Part shown: in pieces, positions 1-8,190 of the stretch
Layout: each line of letters opens with the position of its first letter
Position numbering within the stretch: the stretch's first letter is position 1
DNA from: Candidatus Gallacutalibacter pullicola
Lineage (GTDB): Bacteria; Bacillota; Clostridia; Oscillospirales; Acutalibacteraceae
NCBI GenBank assembly: GCA_018712265.1
Contig: DVHF01000087.1
Location: 1 to 44,832, forward strand
Direction: 5' to 3'
Length of the DNA: 44,832 bases
Made by a program: the position numbers and the translations under genes
The notes under the pieces: generated by a model
Told to the model about the DNA's origin: nothing
Database searches by the model: none
The model's input: the letters and a program-made list of their open reading frames with translations, nothing else

Positions 1-98
1 TTTTCCCGTTTCTAACCCATTTTTATTCTGTCTCTTCTTCGGATATGCCTGGGTTCCTGTCCCGCGGAAAAATTCTTTCAAATTTTTTGAAAAAGGTG

Positions 99-127
99 TT
101 GCATTTTGGAATTTGCTATGATATAAT
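99..127 (+). promoter_or_regulatory. Sigma-A promoter of tRNA-Ala
   Basis: TTGCAT at 99-104 and TATAAT at 122-127 are separated by exactly 17 bp. Transcription would start near 134, about 26 bp before the tRNA. The -10 is a perfect consensus, as expected for a stable-RNA promoter. Confidence 0.8.
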
Positions 128-159
128 AGCTACCGTTGCAGCAAGGAAAGCTGAAATAT

Positions 160-235
160 GGGCCTGTAGCTCAGCTGGGAGAGCGTTCGGTTCGCATCCG
201 AGAGGTCAAGGGTTCGAATCCCTCCAGGTCCACCA
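160..235 (+). tRNA. tRNA-Ala(CGC)
   Basis: The sequence folds into a cloverleaf: acceptor stem GGGCCTG/CAGGTCC, D arm, anticodon stem TTCGG/CCGAG with loop TTCGCAT (anticodon CGC, reading GCG), and T arm with loop TTCGAAT. The first T-stem pair is an A-C mismatch. The acceptor stem carries G3-U70, the main alanine identity element, which agrees with the anticodon. CCA is encoded at 233-235. A dedicated promoter lies upstream and terminators follow, so it appears to be a single-gene unit. A CGC isoacceptor fits a GC-rich genome with many GCG codons. Confidence 0.93.
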
Positions 236-238
236 CCA

Positions 239-285
239 GGTTAAGCCTGGACGTAATTCGCGTCCGGGGCTTAGCTTTTTCTTTT
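239..285 (+). terminator. Terminator 1 after tRNA-Ala, related to the dispersed repeat arm
   Basis: TAAGCCTGGACG pairs with CGTCCGGGGCTTA around an AATT-containing loop, with one bulge, followed by a T-rich run (CTTTTTCTTTTGC). The 5' half (CAGGTTAAGCCTGG then ACGTAATTCGCG, 237-262) is nearly identical to the arm of the dispersed intergenic repeat described below. Confidence 0.75.
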
Positions 286-335
286 GCTTTTTCGCCCGCG
301 TTTGAAGCTGGCGGCTAAAATTGCAGCTGTCATTT

Positions 336-388
336 CAGGCTAAGTTCTGGACATAATTTCGTGTCCGGGGCTTAGCTTTTTCTTTTTC
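336..388 (+). terminator. Terminator 2 after tRNA-Ala (diverged duplicate of terminator 1)
   Basis: GCTAAG-TTCT-GGACA pairs with TGTCC-GGGG-CTTAGC over 15 positions, the middle four mostly by G-U wobble, followed by CTTTTTCTTTTTCC. The right half and tail match terminator 1 closely, so the region 237-415 looks like a tandem duplication of a roughly 100-bp terminator unit. Confidence 0.7.
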
Positions 389-458
389 CTTCTCGTCCTC
401 GTTTGAGGCGAACCGAGATTTTAAATAAGGAAGCAGACTGCTGCTCTATCATAAACTC

Positions 459-503
459 AAACTGGGTTTGAACGCAATTCACGTTCCAAACTCAGTTTTT
501 TAT
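459..503 (+). terminator. Terminator 3 downstream of tRNA-Ala
   Basis: ACTGGGTTTGAACG pairs with CGTTCCAAACTCAGT (one bulge, one mismatch), followed by TTTTTTATTG. The loop again contains CAATTCA, like the loops of the two hairpins upstream. Confidence 0.7.
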
Positions 504-903
504 TGCCATCTATCAGGATAGCCAGCCGCATTTGCCTATACTTGGTATAGGCAAGCAAAGCAGACCATCAAGCACATTAAAAGCTGGAAAATTTAGAATA
601 AAGTACATGGATTGCCTGAACCTTATACTGCCGGCCGGTTTCTTTATATGAAAACGACTGTACCGTCCAAAGCATAAATTTTTCTTGTTCGTTTTCAGAA
701 AATAAAATTCCGATGAGACAATGTAAAATTTGTGTTTTTTACAATTTATTAGGTGTTTTTTGTGGCAAAAACTATTGATTTTTCCGCCTGCATTTGATAA
801 TATTTTAAGTGAATACGGTTTTTTACAGCTTCCGTATCCTGATCTATTCTAAATTATTCCAACATTGAGTCCCTGTTGGAGAGAAAAGCGAGGTCATGTC
901 CAC
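504..903 (+). other. AT-rich intergenic stretch before the calcium ATPase
   Basis: No gene is visible in these 400 bases. A perfect inverted repeat, TTGCCTATAC-TTG-GTATAGGCAA, lies at 532-554. A possible promoter for the ATPase is TTGATT near 775 with GATAAT or TAATAT 15-17 bp downstream; this assignment is weak. No recognisable manganese or other metal riboswitch core was found. Confidence 0.4.
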
Positions 904-3552
904 ATGAAAACATTTTTCGATCTTTCGGCCGAGGACGCGTCGAAAGAAATGCAGACAGACGTTTCCAACGGTCTATCACCGGAGGAAGCGGCTGCCCGTC
1001 TGCAAAAGTATGGTCCGAACCGTTTGGAGGGCGGCAAAGAGAAATCCCTCCTGGAAATGGTTCTGGAGCAGCTCAAGGATTTCCTGGTAATCATTTTGAT
1101 GATTGCCGCTGTGATCTCCATCGCGCTGGGCGAGGCTCTGGAAGGGGTCATCATCCTGGCGATCGTTGTGCTCAACACCATTTTGGGTGTGTATCAGGAG
1201 AACAAGGCGAGCAACGCTCTGAAAGCGCTCAAGGAAATGGCCAGCCCGCACGCCAAGGCGCTGCGCGGCGGTGAGATTGTGGAGGTCCCCTCCTCCGATG
1301 TCGTTCCGGGTGATATCGTGATTCTGGAGGCCGGCGACTATGTTCCCGCCGACGTCAGACTGATCGAATCCGTCAACCTCAAGATCGACGAGGCCGCCCT
1401 GACGGGTGAATCCGTCCCTGTTGAAAAGGACGCGAACGCCGTCCTTCCTGCTGATTCCGGATTGGGCGATCGCATCAACTGCGGTTATATGGGCACCGTT
1501 ATTACCTACGGCCGCGGCCGCGGCATCATCACCGGTACAGGAATGCAGACCCAGATGGGCAATATCGCCGGGATGCTTACCGATACCCCGGACGAGTCCA
1601 CCCCGCTTCAGAAAAAGCTGGATCATCTGGGAAAGATCCTCGGTATTGTCTGCCTGTCTATCTGTGCTGTCATTTTCCTGCTGGGCCTGCTCCACGGCAT
1701 GGAGCTGTTCGACATCTTCATGACCTCTGTTTCCCTGGCGGTAGCCGCCATCCCGGAGGGCCTGACGGTTGTTGTCACCATCGTCCTCGCGATGGGTATG
1801 CAGAAGATGGTCAAGTGCAACGCCATCGTCAAACGGCTGAGCGCCGTGGAAACGCTGGGCAGTACGACCGTTATCTGCTCCGATAAGACAGGGACTCTTA
1901 CGCAGAACAAAATGACGATCCAGAAGCTGTACGACGGCAGCCGGGTATATTCCGTCAGCGGTACGGGTTACAGCCCCAAGGGCGAAATCACCGCAGACGA
2001 CGGCGGCGCTGTCAATGAATCGATTGATAAAGTAATCGAAGGCGCACTGCTCTGCAACGACGCCACCTACCGTCCCGATGCGGAAACCATCGTCGGCGAT
2101 CCGACGGAGGGCGCGATGGTTGTTCTCGCTTACAAGAAAGGGATTGTCAAGTCTGACTGGGAAGCCAAGTATCCCCGGCTTCAGGAAATCCCGTTCGATT
2201 CCGACAGAAAGCTGATGTCCACGTTCCATAACATCGGCGGCAAAATTGTGATGTACACCAAGGGCGCTCCCGACGAGCTGCTGCGCCGCTGCACTTCGAT
2301 CGAAATCAACGGCGAGGTTCAGCCCCTTTCCCAGCAGAAGCGCGATGAGGTGCTCAGTCAGAATACACAGATGGCTCAGTCCGCGCTCCGTGTGATCGGC
2401 GTCGCCTACCGCATCCTGCCGGAAATCGATACAGACTTCTCCGTGGAAAACGAGCTCACCTTTGTGGGCCTTGTGGGTATGATCGATCCGCCGCGTGAGG
2501 AAGCGAAGGCCGCTATTGATATGTGTAAGGCTGCCAGCATTCAGGTAAAGATGATCACCGGCGACCACAAGATTACGGCCAGCGCCATCGGTGCACAGCT
2601 TGGTATTGAAACCGACCGCACTGTGGAAGGCCGCGAGATCTCCGAGATGAGCGACGAACAGCTGCGCGAATGTGTCAAGACTACAAGCGTGTTCGCCCGT
2701 GTATCGCCGGAGCACAAGGTGCGTCTGGTGGACGCTGTACGTGCCAACGGCAATATTGCCGCTATGACCGGTGACGGCGTCAACGACGCGCCTTCCCTGA
2801 AGCACGCTGATATCGGTGTTGCGATGGGCATCACCGGTACAGACGTCTCCAAGGAAGCTGCCGACATGATCCTCACCGACGATAACTTTGCCAGCATCGT
2901 CAGCGCCGTTGCGGAGGGCCGTACCATTTACAGCAATATCCGCAAGGTGGTCGGCTTCCTTCTTTCCTGCAACATCGGTGAAATCCTCGTTATCTTTATC
3001 GCCATGCTTGCGAACCTCCCGGTTCCGCTCGTGGCAATCCAGCTTCTTTCCATCAACCTGATCACGGATGCGTTCCCGGCCTTTGCTCTCGGCATGGAAA
3101 AGGAAGAACCCGGCACCATGACCCGTCCGCCGCGCGATCCGCAGGAACCGATCGTCAACAAGAAGATGACGGTTGGCGTCATTATTCAGAGCGTCGCGCT
3201 GGCGTTGGGCACACTGATCTCGTTTATGTACGGTTATTTTGTACATCAGGATCTGGAGATCGCCAGAAGCGCCTGCTTCTTCACGCTGGTTATCGGCGAA
3301 CTGCTGCGCGCCTACTCCTCCCGTTCTGAAACCACTTCGATTTTCCGCATGAAGATTTTGGAAAACAGCTATCTGAATAAGTGTGTATTTGTTTCCATCC
3401 TCTTTATGTTCGCCAGTATTTACGTTCCGTTCCTCAATCCGGTATTCAGCACCCAGCCTCTTGCATGGGACGAGCTGCTGGTCGCTCTGCTGTTTGCTTT
3501 CCTGCCGATGCTCGGTGGTGAAGCCGCAAAGCTGATCCAGAAGCGCCTGTAA
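904..3552 (+). CDS. P-type calcium-transporting ATPase (P2A family)
   Basis: An integral membrane pump that would export Ca2+, or another divalent cation, from the cytoplasm by ATP-driven phosphorylation and dephosphorylation. It has the order typical of P2A ATPases: N-terminal cation ATPase domain, two helices, actuator domain with LTGES, a helix pair with PEGL, phosphorylation motif DKTGTLT with Asp327, nucleotide-binding domain, TGDGVNDAP hinge motif, and a C-terminal six-helix bundle. At 882 residues it has normal SERCA/PMA1-like length. I prefer ATG 904 to the upstream in-frame ATG at 865, because AGCGAGG lies 8-10 bp before it and the conserved N-terminus (MKTFFDLSAED) begins there. It appears monocistronic, followed by two hairpins. 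The exact ion is inferred from the family. Confidence 0.93.
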   Translation: MKTFFDLSAEDASKEMQTDVSNGLSPEEAAARLQKYGPNRLEGGKEKSLLEMVLEQLKDFLVIILMIAAVISIALGEALEGVIILAIVVLNTILGVYQENKASNALKALKEMASPHAKALRGGEIVEVPSSDVVPGDIVILEAGDYVPADVRLIESVNLKIDEAALTGESVPVEKDANAVLPADSGLGDRINCGYMGTVITYGRGRGIITGTGMQTQMGNIAGMLTDTPDESTPLQKKLDHLGKILGIVCLSICAVIFLLGLLHGMELFDIFMTSVSLAVAAIPEGLTVVVTIVLAMGMQKMVKCNAIVKRLSAVETLGSTTVICSDKTGTLTQNKMTIQKLYDGSRVYSVSGTGYSPKGEITADDGGAVNESIDKVIEGALLCNDATYRPDAETIVGDPTEGAMVVLAYKKGIVKSDWEAKYPRLQEIPFDSDRKLMSTFHNIGGKIVMYTKGAPDELLRRCTSIEINGEVQPLSQQKRDEVLSQNTQMAQSALRVIGVAYRILPEIDTDFSVENELTFVGLVGMIDPPREEAKAAIDMCKAASIQVKMITGDHKITASAIGAQLGIETDRTVEGREISEMSDEQLRECVKTTSVFARVSPEHKVRLVDAVRANGNIAAMTGDGVNDAPSLKHADIGVAMGITGTDVSKEAADMILTDDNFASIVSAVAEGRTIYSNIRKVVGFLLSCNIGEILVIFIAMLANLPVPLVAIQLLSINLITDAFPAFALGMEKEEPGTMTRPPRDPQEPIVNKKMTVGVIIQSVALALGTLISFMYGYFVHQDLEIARSACFFTLVIGELLRAYSSRSETTSIFRMKILENSYLNKCVFVSILFMFASIYVPFLNPVFSTQPLAWDELLVALLFAFLPMLGGEAAKLIQKRL

Positions 3553-3562
3553 AGATCAGAAA

Positions 3563-3599
3563 GGTCTGTCCCGGAAAAAGCGGACTCCCGGGACAGACC
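3563..3599 (+). terminator. Perfect 12-bp hairpin after the calcium ATPase
   Basis: GGTCTGTCCCGG pairs perfectly with CCGGGACAGACC. The following T tract (ACGGATCCTTTTCC) is poor, so this may act together with the next hairpin or as an mRNA 3'-end stabiliser. Confidence 0.55.
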
Positions 3600-3620
3600 A
3601 CGGATCCTTTTCCTTCCCTT

Positions 3621-3660
3621 GAAAAACGGTAAGCTTTTGGACAGCTTATCGTTTTTCTTT
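3621..3660 (+). terminator. Rho-independent terminator of the calcium ATPase
   Basis: AAAAACGGTAAGCT pairs with AGCTTATCGTTTTT (one G-T), followed by CTTTTTG. The downstream tail CTCGTTTGA also follows terminator 2 of the tRNA, with a close variant after terminator 1. Confidence 0.8.
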
Positions 3661-3711
3661 TTGAACCTCGTTTGAAAACCAAGAAAAAACGGAATTTAAC
3701 TTAGCAAGAAA

Positions 3712-3740
3712 TTGAGTAACGATTGGAAATATGTTATAAA
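3712..3740 (+). promoter_or_regulatory. Probable promoter of the MFS gene
   Basis: TTGAGT at 3712-3717 and TATAAA at 3735-3740 are separated by 17 bp. It lies about 200 bp upstream of the MFS start, so a long leader is implied; nothing recognisable was seen in that leader. Confidence 0.5.
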
Positions 3741-3945
3741 AGAATTAAAGATTAAAAAACAATACCCCCGTTGTAAAAAGACTAATAAATTCCGAATTTT
3801 TCATCAAAGCAAAATCAGCTCGAAAAGTCTCAGGAATACTTGATGTATTCCAATTTTTTTCATCCCATGGCAGCTGTTATGGTGAAAAAGATGATAATGA
3901 TGATTTTGAAATTTTGCTATCAAAAAGGAAAAGAGGGATTTCCTT

Positions 3946-5085
3946 ATGGATCAAAACGCCAAGGGTGTGCGCAACGCTTATCTTACAATGTTGTTTGACG
4001 GGCTGTGCGTTTCCAGTGCAAGCGTCATCCTGCCGCTTTTGAAAGAGCATCACAATCTTTCTTACAATCTTTCCGGACTGCTGCTGGCACTTTTGAGCGT
4101 GGGCAATCTGGCATCCGCATTGATTTGTGGATTCCTGCCCCGCCGCTGGGGTGTGCGGCGCACTATGCTTCTGTTCACCTCCGGACTGTTTTTGGGGTAT
4201 CTTCTGCTCACGGTATCCGGGTCCCCTGCCCTGCTTCTGCTCAGCTTCCTGCTGATCGGTCTTGGCAAGGGCAGCACCATGAATAACGCGACTGTCATTA
4301 CCGGGGCAGCGGCTAAGGATCGCACCAAGAGCGTCAATCTTATCAATGCGCTGTTTGCTATCGGGAGCCTGAGTGCGCCGTTTCTCTATCTGGCCTGTTC
4401 GGGCCGTCTTTTCTGGCAGGTCCCGATCGTCCTCCTGTCTGTTTCCGGCGGTATTGTATGGCTGCTGTTTTTCTTTATTAAACGGAATGCCCCCCAGCAA
4501 GCCAAGCCGCAAAAGGACGATCTCAGCTTTCTGAGGGACAAGCATTTCTGGTTTTCCACCGCGTTCCTGTTCTGCCAGCAATGCGCCGAGATCAGCGTGA
4601 CCGGGTGGCTTGTTACTTATTTTAAGGATCAGGGGATTCTGAGCGGTGTATTCAGCGAATTCACTGTTACAGTCATCTGGTTTGCGATGCTGGTGGGACG
4701 GCTGATCATTGCCTTTGTCCTGCCGCAAAACAGCCGCCTGCGCTCCCTTGTGCTGATGAGCGCGTGCGCTATCGTTACCTATGCGCTCCTGCTGACAGCG
4801 ACCTCCGGGATTATGGCGATCATTGCGCTGTTCCTGTTCGGGTTCTCCATGTCCGGCACATATCCCACCTCCATCGCCCAGGCCAACAAGTCCCTGAGCA
4901 ACGCTTCTGTCGGTGTCCTCCTGCCCGTTGCCGGTATCGGCGCTGTCGTGATGCCCTACATCACGGGTGCCGTGGCGCAGCACATCGGGATCCAGGGCGG
5001 CATGGCCTGCTCCCTCGTCGCCCTCTGCGTCATGCTCCTCTTTGCCCTCCTCCTTCGCCGCGATTCTGGGGCTGCCGCCCCGTAA
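3946..5085 (+). CDS. MFS permease
   Basis: A 379-residue transporter of the major facilitator superfamily, with about 12 hydrophobic segments split by a cytoplasmic loop near residues 180-200 (KRNAPQQAKPQKDD). The loop after the second helix has the family-type pattern (GFLPRRWGVRR). The substrate cannot be told; overall it is closest in style to sugar/fucose-permease-like MFS proteins. The start is ATG 3946 with GAGGG upstream. The last residues (SGAAAP) and the stop codon are encoded by the first hairpin of a dispersed repeat that begins at 5064, so the natural C-terminus may have been altered by insertion of that element. Confidence 0.85.
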   Translation: MDQNAKGVRNAYLTMLFDGLCVSSASVILPLLKEHHNLSYNLSGLLLALLSVGNLASALICGFLPRRWGVRRTMLLFTSGLFLGYLLLTVSGSPALLLLSFLLIGLGKGSTMNNATVITGAAAKDRTKSVNLINALFAIGSLSAPFLYLACSGRLFWQVPIVLLSVSGGIVWLLFFFIKRNAPQQAKPQKDDLSFLRDKHFWFSTAFLFCQQCAEISVTGWLVTYFKDQGILSGVFSEFTVTVIWFAMLVGRLIIAFVLPQNSRLRSLVLMSACAIVTYALLLTATSGIMAIIALFLFGFSMSGTYPTSIAQANKSLSNASVGVLLPVAGIGAVVMPYITGAVAQHIGIQGGMACSLVALCVMLLFALLLRRDSGAAAP

Positions 5086-5240
5086 TGAGGGGGCTACGCT
5101 CAGGGGCCTCCGCGGCCCCTGGACCCCGCGCCGGGACGCAGTCCCGGACCCATTTCCGCCTTACCATTCAGATTGTCGTTCCGCAGCGTCGAGACGGAGG
5201 ATTTTTGTCGTTTTTATTATTTTTGTGATTGCTCCCCGAT
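5064..5240 (+). repeat. Hairpin-string repeat module, copy in the MFS/DUF1848 gap
   Basis: A chain of GC hairpins: GGGGC-TGCC-GCCCC (5068-5081, inside the MFS reading frame), CAGGGGCC/GGCCCCTG (5101-5121), and CCGGGAC-GCA-GTCCCGG (5131-5147), then CCCATTTCCGCC. A tail with GTCGAGACGGAGG and a T-rich run follows. The same series occurs at 28953-29085, and in reverse at 38070-38190. The T run may make it a plus-strand terminator for the MFS gene. Confidence 0.75.
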
Positions 5241-5265
5241 AAAAAGAGGAAGTTCCGCGCGGATC

Positions 5266-5534
5266 GCGGACCTGCGGTCGGCAGATCGCGCTCGCTCCCT
5301 CCGGTCGCCCGGTTGGGTAGTCGACTAGGCTATTATGCCCGCGTTGCTGCCTGTACGCGAAATCCTCGACCCGCCCACGTGCGGCGGCGGGTCCCCTCAA
5401 ATTCCCGGTGGATTGTAACAAGCACCTGTAAGCCCTGCCGCCGCGGCAGAGTACCAAATTCTATGGGCGTTTCTGCGGAGATCACGACGCGCGGCGCGAT
5501 TTGCCCGCCGCAGGCGCGTCAAGGCTTAACCTTG
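5266..5534 (-). repeat. Long inverted-arm repeat element, copy 1
   Basis: It begins with GCGGACCTGCGGTCGGCAG and CTCCCTCCGGTCGCCCGG, continues through an AGGCTATTATGCCCGCGTTG core, and ends with the palindrome CAAGGCTTAACCTTG at 5520-5534. The left part matches copies at 18563 and 29121. The right part (GCGGCGCGATTTGCCCG to the end) matches the 96-bp units at 32231-32422. The stop codon of the DUF1848 gene lies inside the terminal palindrome. Confidence 0.75.
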
Positions 5535-6391
5535 CTAAGCAGAAAGGGGGACTTGGGATCGTGCAGCTGCATCCGCCGGGCCACGGCTGCCGGACCGCTA
5601 TTGGCATAGCAGTACAGGCATCCGTTTGCACAGCAGTCATACATGCCAATATCGACGCTTGCAGCACATCCGCACATCGGCCGCTGATTTTTGTCCCGTT
5701 CTGCCGGCAGGCGCCGGCCGCTGATCCGTTCCAGACGGCTGGCGTCGATACAGCTTGCAGACGGGATTCCCAGTCGTTTGCTGATCGGTTCCGCGCACAT
5801 ATTCAGGGAAATCCCGTATTCTTTGGCGGTTTCTGAAAAGCTTGTCAGAATTTTGATCTGCGCTTCCTCCGTCATGGGAAGCAGCTGAAGCGGAGCCATC
5901 CGGCTGGCGGTATTGCGGTAAAAATCCAGAAAGCTTACTGTGCACGTTTCGGTATATCCTGAAAGCCGCGACGCCATAACCCGAAAATAACGGCAGTGAT
6001 ATTCCAGCGTATAATGAGGGGTGAGAAAAATCGGATCGTACCGCCACACAACACGGTCCCGCCCAATCTGTTCAGACAGCCTTTGAAACGCTGGAAGCAG
6101 CACATCATTTTTAGAGGGAAGTCCCGGCTCGGCATCCTTGCCGTAGGAATTAAGCGTGAATTGAAAATAATACGGAAAAAAATCCAGTTCCCCAAGGCGA
6201 TCCAGCATGGGGAGCGGGTTTTTTGTCCAAAATACAATTCCGTCCACTGACTCTGGCGTAAGGCTGATCCGTTTTATCTGGCGCGGGTTCCTGGGATTCT
6301 GCGTCAGAACATAGCCTTCCCGGAGACGGTGAAAGAACCATTCTGAATAATAAGCCGGGATATCTGTCCGCCGGCTTGCACTGATAATCAT
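5519..6391 (-). CDS. DUF1848 family protein with a C-terminal Cys-rich iron-sulfur motif
   Basis: A 290-residue protein that begins MIISASRRTDIPAYYSEW and contains VFWTKNP and VWRYDP, hallmarks of DUF1848, a poorly characterised family related to radical-SAM or spore photoproduct lyase-like folds. Near the C-terminus are clustered cysteines at 240, 242, 253, 254, 258 and 261 (CCANGCLYCYAN), probably ligating an Fe-S cluster. The reaction is unknown. Its start overlaps the GH25 stop (ATGA), so the two are translationally coupled. The last residues (SKVKP) and the stop are read from the terminal palindrome of the adjacent repeat. Confidence 0.8.
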   Translation of the reverse strand: MIISASRRTDIPAYYSEWFFHRLREGYVLTQNPRNPRQIKRISLTPESVDGIVFWTKNPLPMLDRLGELDFFPYYFQFTLNSYGKDAEPGLPSKNDVLLPAFQRLSEQIGRDRVVWRYDPIFLTPHYTLEYHCRYFRVMASRLSGYTETCTVSFLDFYRNTASRMAPLQLLPMTEEAQIKILTSFSETAKEYGISLNMCAEPISKRLGIPSASCIDASRLERISGRRLPAERDKNQRPMCGCAASVDIGMYDCCANGCLYCYANSGPAAVARRMQLHDPKSPFLLSKVKP

Positions 6392-7389
6392 GACAAATCC
6401 TCGGGGGCGCAGTCCGAAAAGCAGAGGTTCAGATCTACGGGACCTTCAATGCCGTCCACTGTGCCGCTGGCGGAATACTGCCATACACGCAGGCTGTACG
6501 GGAAGAATGGGCGCGTGAAATACTGGGCAAACCAGATTTCATACTGCGCAATTCTTGGGAATTCCAAATGCGAGAAAAATTGCTCAACGTTTGCGTAAAC
6601 CATCGGCTGATAGCCCGCCCCTTTTATTTTTTCACAGAACGCAATGGTTACGTCAGTCCGTTCCTGCGGGGTCAGCAGATTAGCGCGGCCTGCACCCTCT
6701 GTAATCTGCTCCGTATCAAACGCGACCGGCAGATCCAGCTCATATCCTTCCAGATTTTGCAGTACGAATTCAGCTTCTTCCTCCGCCTCCTCTACGGAAA
6801 TAGCCTGCGAGAAAAAGTAGACGCCTACCCGCACGCCCGCGGCTTTTGCGTTCTCTATATTATTCTGGAACTGCTCGTCCAACAGGATCTCGCCCGTTCC
6901 CCATCCGCGGTATCCCAAACGGATATAGGCTTCGTCAATCCCGTCTGCTTTGACGCGCTGCCAGTCGATCTGGCCCTGATAGGACGATACGTCTATCACT
7001 TGATGCGCGGCCTGCACGCCGTTCTCCCAATACTCTATTTTCCCGCCCGCGCGGAGAAGATGATCCCAGTTTATGGTGTTCTTTTCCAGCGTCTCGTCGA
7101 TTGGCTGGTAAATAATTTCGCCGCCGCTTTTATAGACAATCACATCATCGAAAAAGCGCTGCAAAAAGGAGATGTTCACATTGTATTCCTGCGCGTACTG
7201 TTTAAAAGTTTCAACATCGATGGTTTCTTCCTGCTGCTCCTGCACCACCTCCTGCTCTATCTGCAGAAACGTCTGCTGCGTCTCCTCCAGATACGACAGG
7301 AGCCGGAATACGGTCGCGCCGAGCACAACCACCGCCGCTGCCAGCAGCGTCATTACTGTTCCGAGAACTATCCGCTTTCCTTTTCCCAT
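6388..7389 (-). CDS. Membrane-anchored GH25 lysozyme-like muramidase
   Basis: 333 residues. An N-terminal transmembrane anchor (about 7-30) is followed by a predicted coiled segment rich in Q and E (about 38-60), a linker, and a glycoside hydrolase family 25 domain from about residue 113. That domain carries IDVSSYQG, YIRLGYRG, GVYFFSQA, PVAFDTEQ and YEIWFAQY, all typical. It would cleave the N-acetylmuramate to N-acetylglucosamine bond of peptidoglycan outside the cell. The start is ATG 7389 with GAGGGG upstream. It is first gene of a two-gene unit with the DUF1848 gene; its promoter is at 7458-7486. Confidence 0.88.
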   Translation of the reverse strand: MGKGKRIVLGTVMTLLAAAVVVLGATVFRLLSYLEETQQTFLQIEQEVVQEQQEETIDVETFKQYAQEYNVNISFLQRFFDDVIVYKSGGEIIYQPIDETLEKNTINWDHLLRAGGKIEYWENGVQAAHQVIDVSSYQGQIDWQRVKADGIDEAYIRLGYRGWGTGEILLDEQFQNNIENAKAAGVRVGVYFFSQAISVEEAEEEAEFVLQNLEGYELDLPVAFDTEQITEGAGRANLLTPQERTDVTIAFCEKIKGAGYQPMVYANVEQFFSHLEFPRIAQYEIWFAQYFTRPFFPYSLRVWQYSASGTVDGIEGPVDLNLCFSDCAPEDLS

Positions 7390-7457
7390 GAGCCAAGCCC
7401 CTCTCTGCCGGATTTTCCTGAAAATTTTGTCGGATTTCCAAGAATTCTTTCCTTTCT

Positions 7458-7486
7458 AGTATACCTGAAGCAGAGTGGAATGTCCA
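7458..7486 (-). promoter_or_regulatory. Sigma-A type promoter of the GH25-DUF1848 operon
   Basis: On the minus strand, TGGACA (7481-7486) and TATACT (7458-7463) are separated by 17 bp. The start of transcription would be near 7451, giving a leader of about 60 bases. Confidence 0.7.
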
Positions 7487-7578
7487 TAGCTTTCTTTTTC
7501 CATCCGTGTCTGTCCGATAGAATATATTCGCCAATGGCAACTCATTTTGCATAATGTCCGGCGTTTAAGGGCAACGGC

Positions 7579-8190
7579 CTAAAAATATCTTCCTTTTTTC
7601 AGCAGAAGAAGTGCAGCCAGATATCCGGCTGCCAGTAAAAGCGTGAAATTGTATCCGGACCGGAACAGCGCAAGAAATCCGGCGGCGGCTAACGGAAACA
7701 GCGCAAAAAAGGAAACCACCTCCGTGATGTGGGCTGCCTGTGCCTCGGGAAATCTGAGACACAAAAAAGAGTATAACGCCTGCCCCCCGTCAAGAGGTTC
7801 TATGGGCAGGATATTGAACAGGAAAAGTCCCAGATTGGCGGCGGACAGAAAAGACAGATATCTCTGCGGCCAGACGGAAAACCATGCGAGAAGCGCAAAA
7901 AATGACAGCAAATTCGCTGTCGGACCTGCCAGAGCAATGAGCGCATCTGTAAGCCTGCCGGGATATGCCCGATCCCCTTCCACAATATCGATTCCAAAGG
8001 GATTCATCTTGATTTTTCTCGGTGGGATGCCGAATATGTTCATCAGCAGGATATGCCCCGATTCATGCAGGATCGCCGCAAGCACGCCGATTCCCGCTAT
8101 CCCGCTGCGATCGCACAGCAGGGAAAACGTCAGCGTGGCGAAAAACAGAAAGCTGATCTCGATCCGGCAGTTTTTTATCGTAAATTCCAT
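7579..8190 (-). CDS. spoIVFB: SpoIVFB-like site-2 intramembrane metalloprotease (M50)
   Basis: 203 residues, multi-pass membrane protein. The zinc motif HESGH (residues 42-46) lies in a hydrophobic helix, and the second conserved site, ILPIEPLDGGQ, supplies the Asp. Both are diagnostic for M50 proteases. In sporulating Firmicutes SpoIVFB sits in the membrane around the forespore and releases pro-sigma-K. Its start codon overlaps the stop of the upstream M23 gene (TGATG), reproducing the spoIVFA-spoIVFB order. The gene symbol rests on motif plus context; other M50 functions are possible. Confidence 0.82.
   Translation of the reverse strand: MEFTIKNCRIEISFLFFATLTFSLLCDRSGIAGIGVLAAILHESGHILLMNIFGIPPRKIKMNPFGIDIVEGDRAYPGRLTDALIALAGPTANLLSFFALLAWFSVWPQRYLSFLSAANLGLFLFNILPIEPLDGGQALYSFLCLRFPEAQAAHITEVVSFFALFPLAAAGFLALFRSGYNFTLLLAAGYLAALLLLKKGRYF

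Noticed and set aside
560..900. Metal riboswitch (for example yybP-ykoY type) before the calcium ATPase
   Set aside because: The conserved loop sequences are missing and no terminator/antiterminator pair is visible in the leader.
976..3246. Long antisense open frame opposite the calcium ATPase
   Set aside because: It mirrors the codon bias of the ATPase on the other strand, has no ribosome-binding site or recognisable domain, and the sense frame is unmistakable.
3867..3945. Possible leader peptide before the MFS gene
   Set aside because: An ATG-initiated short frame exists but has no ribosome-binding site and no regulatory fold around it.
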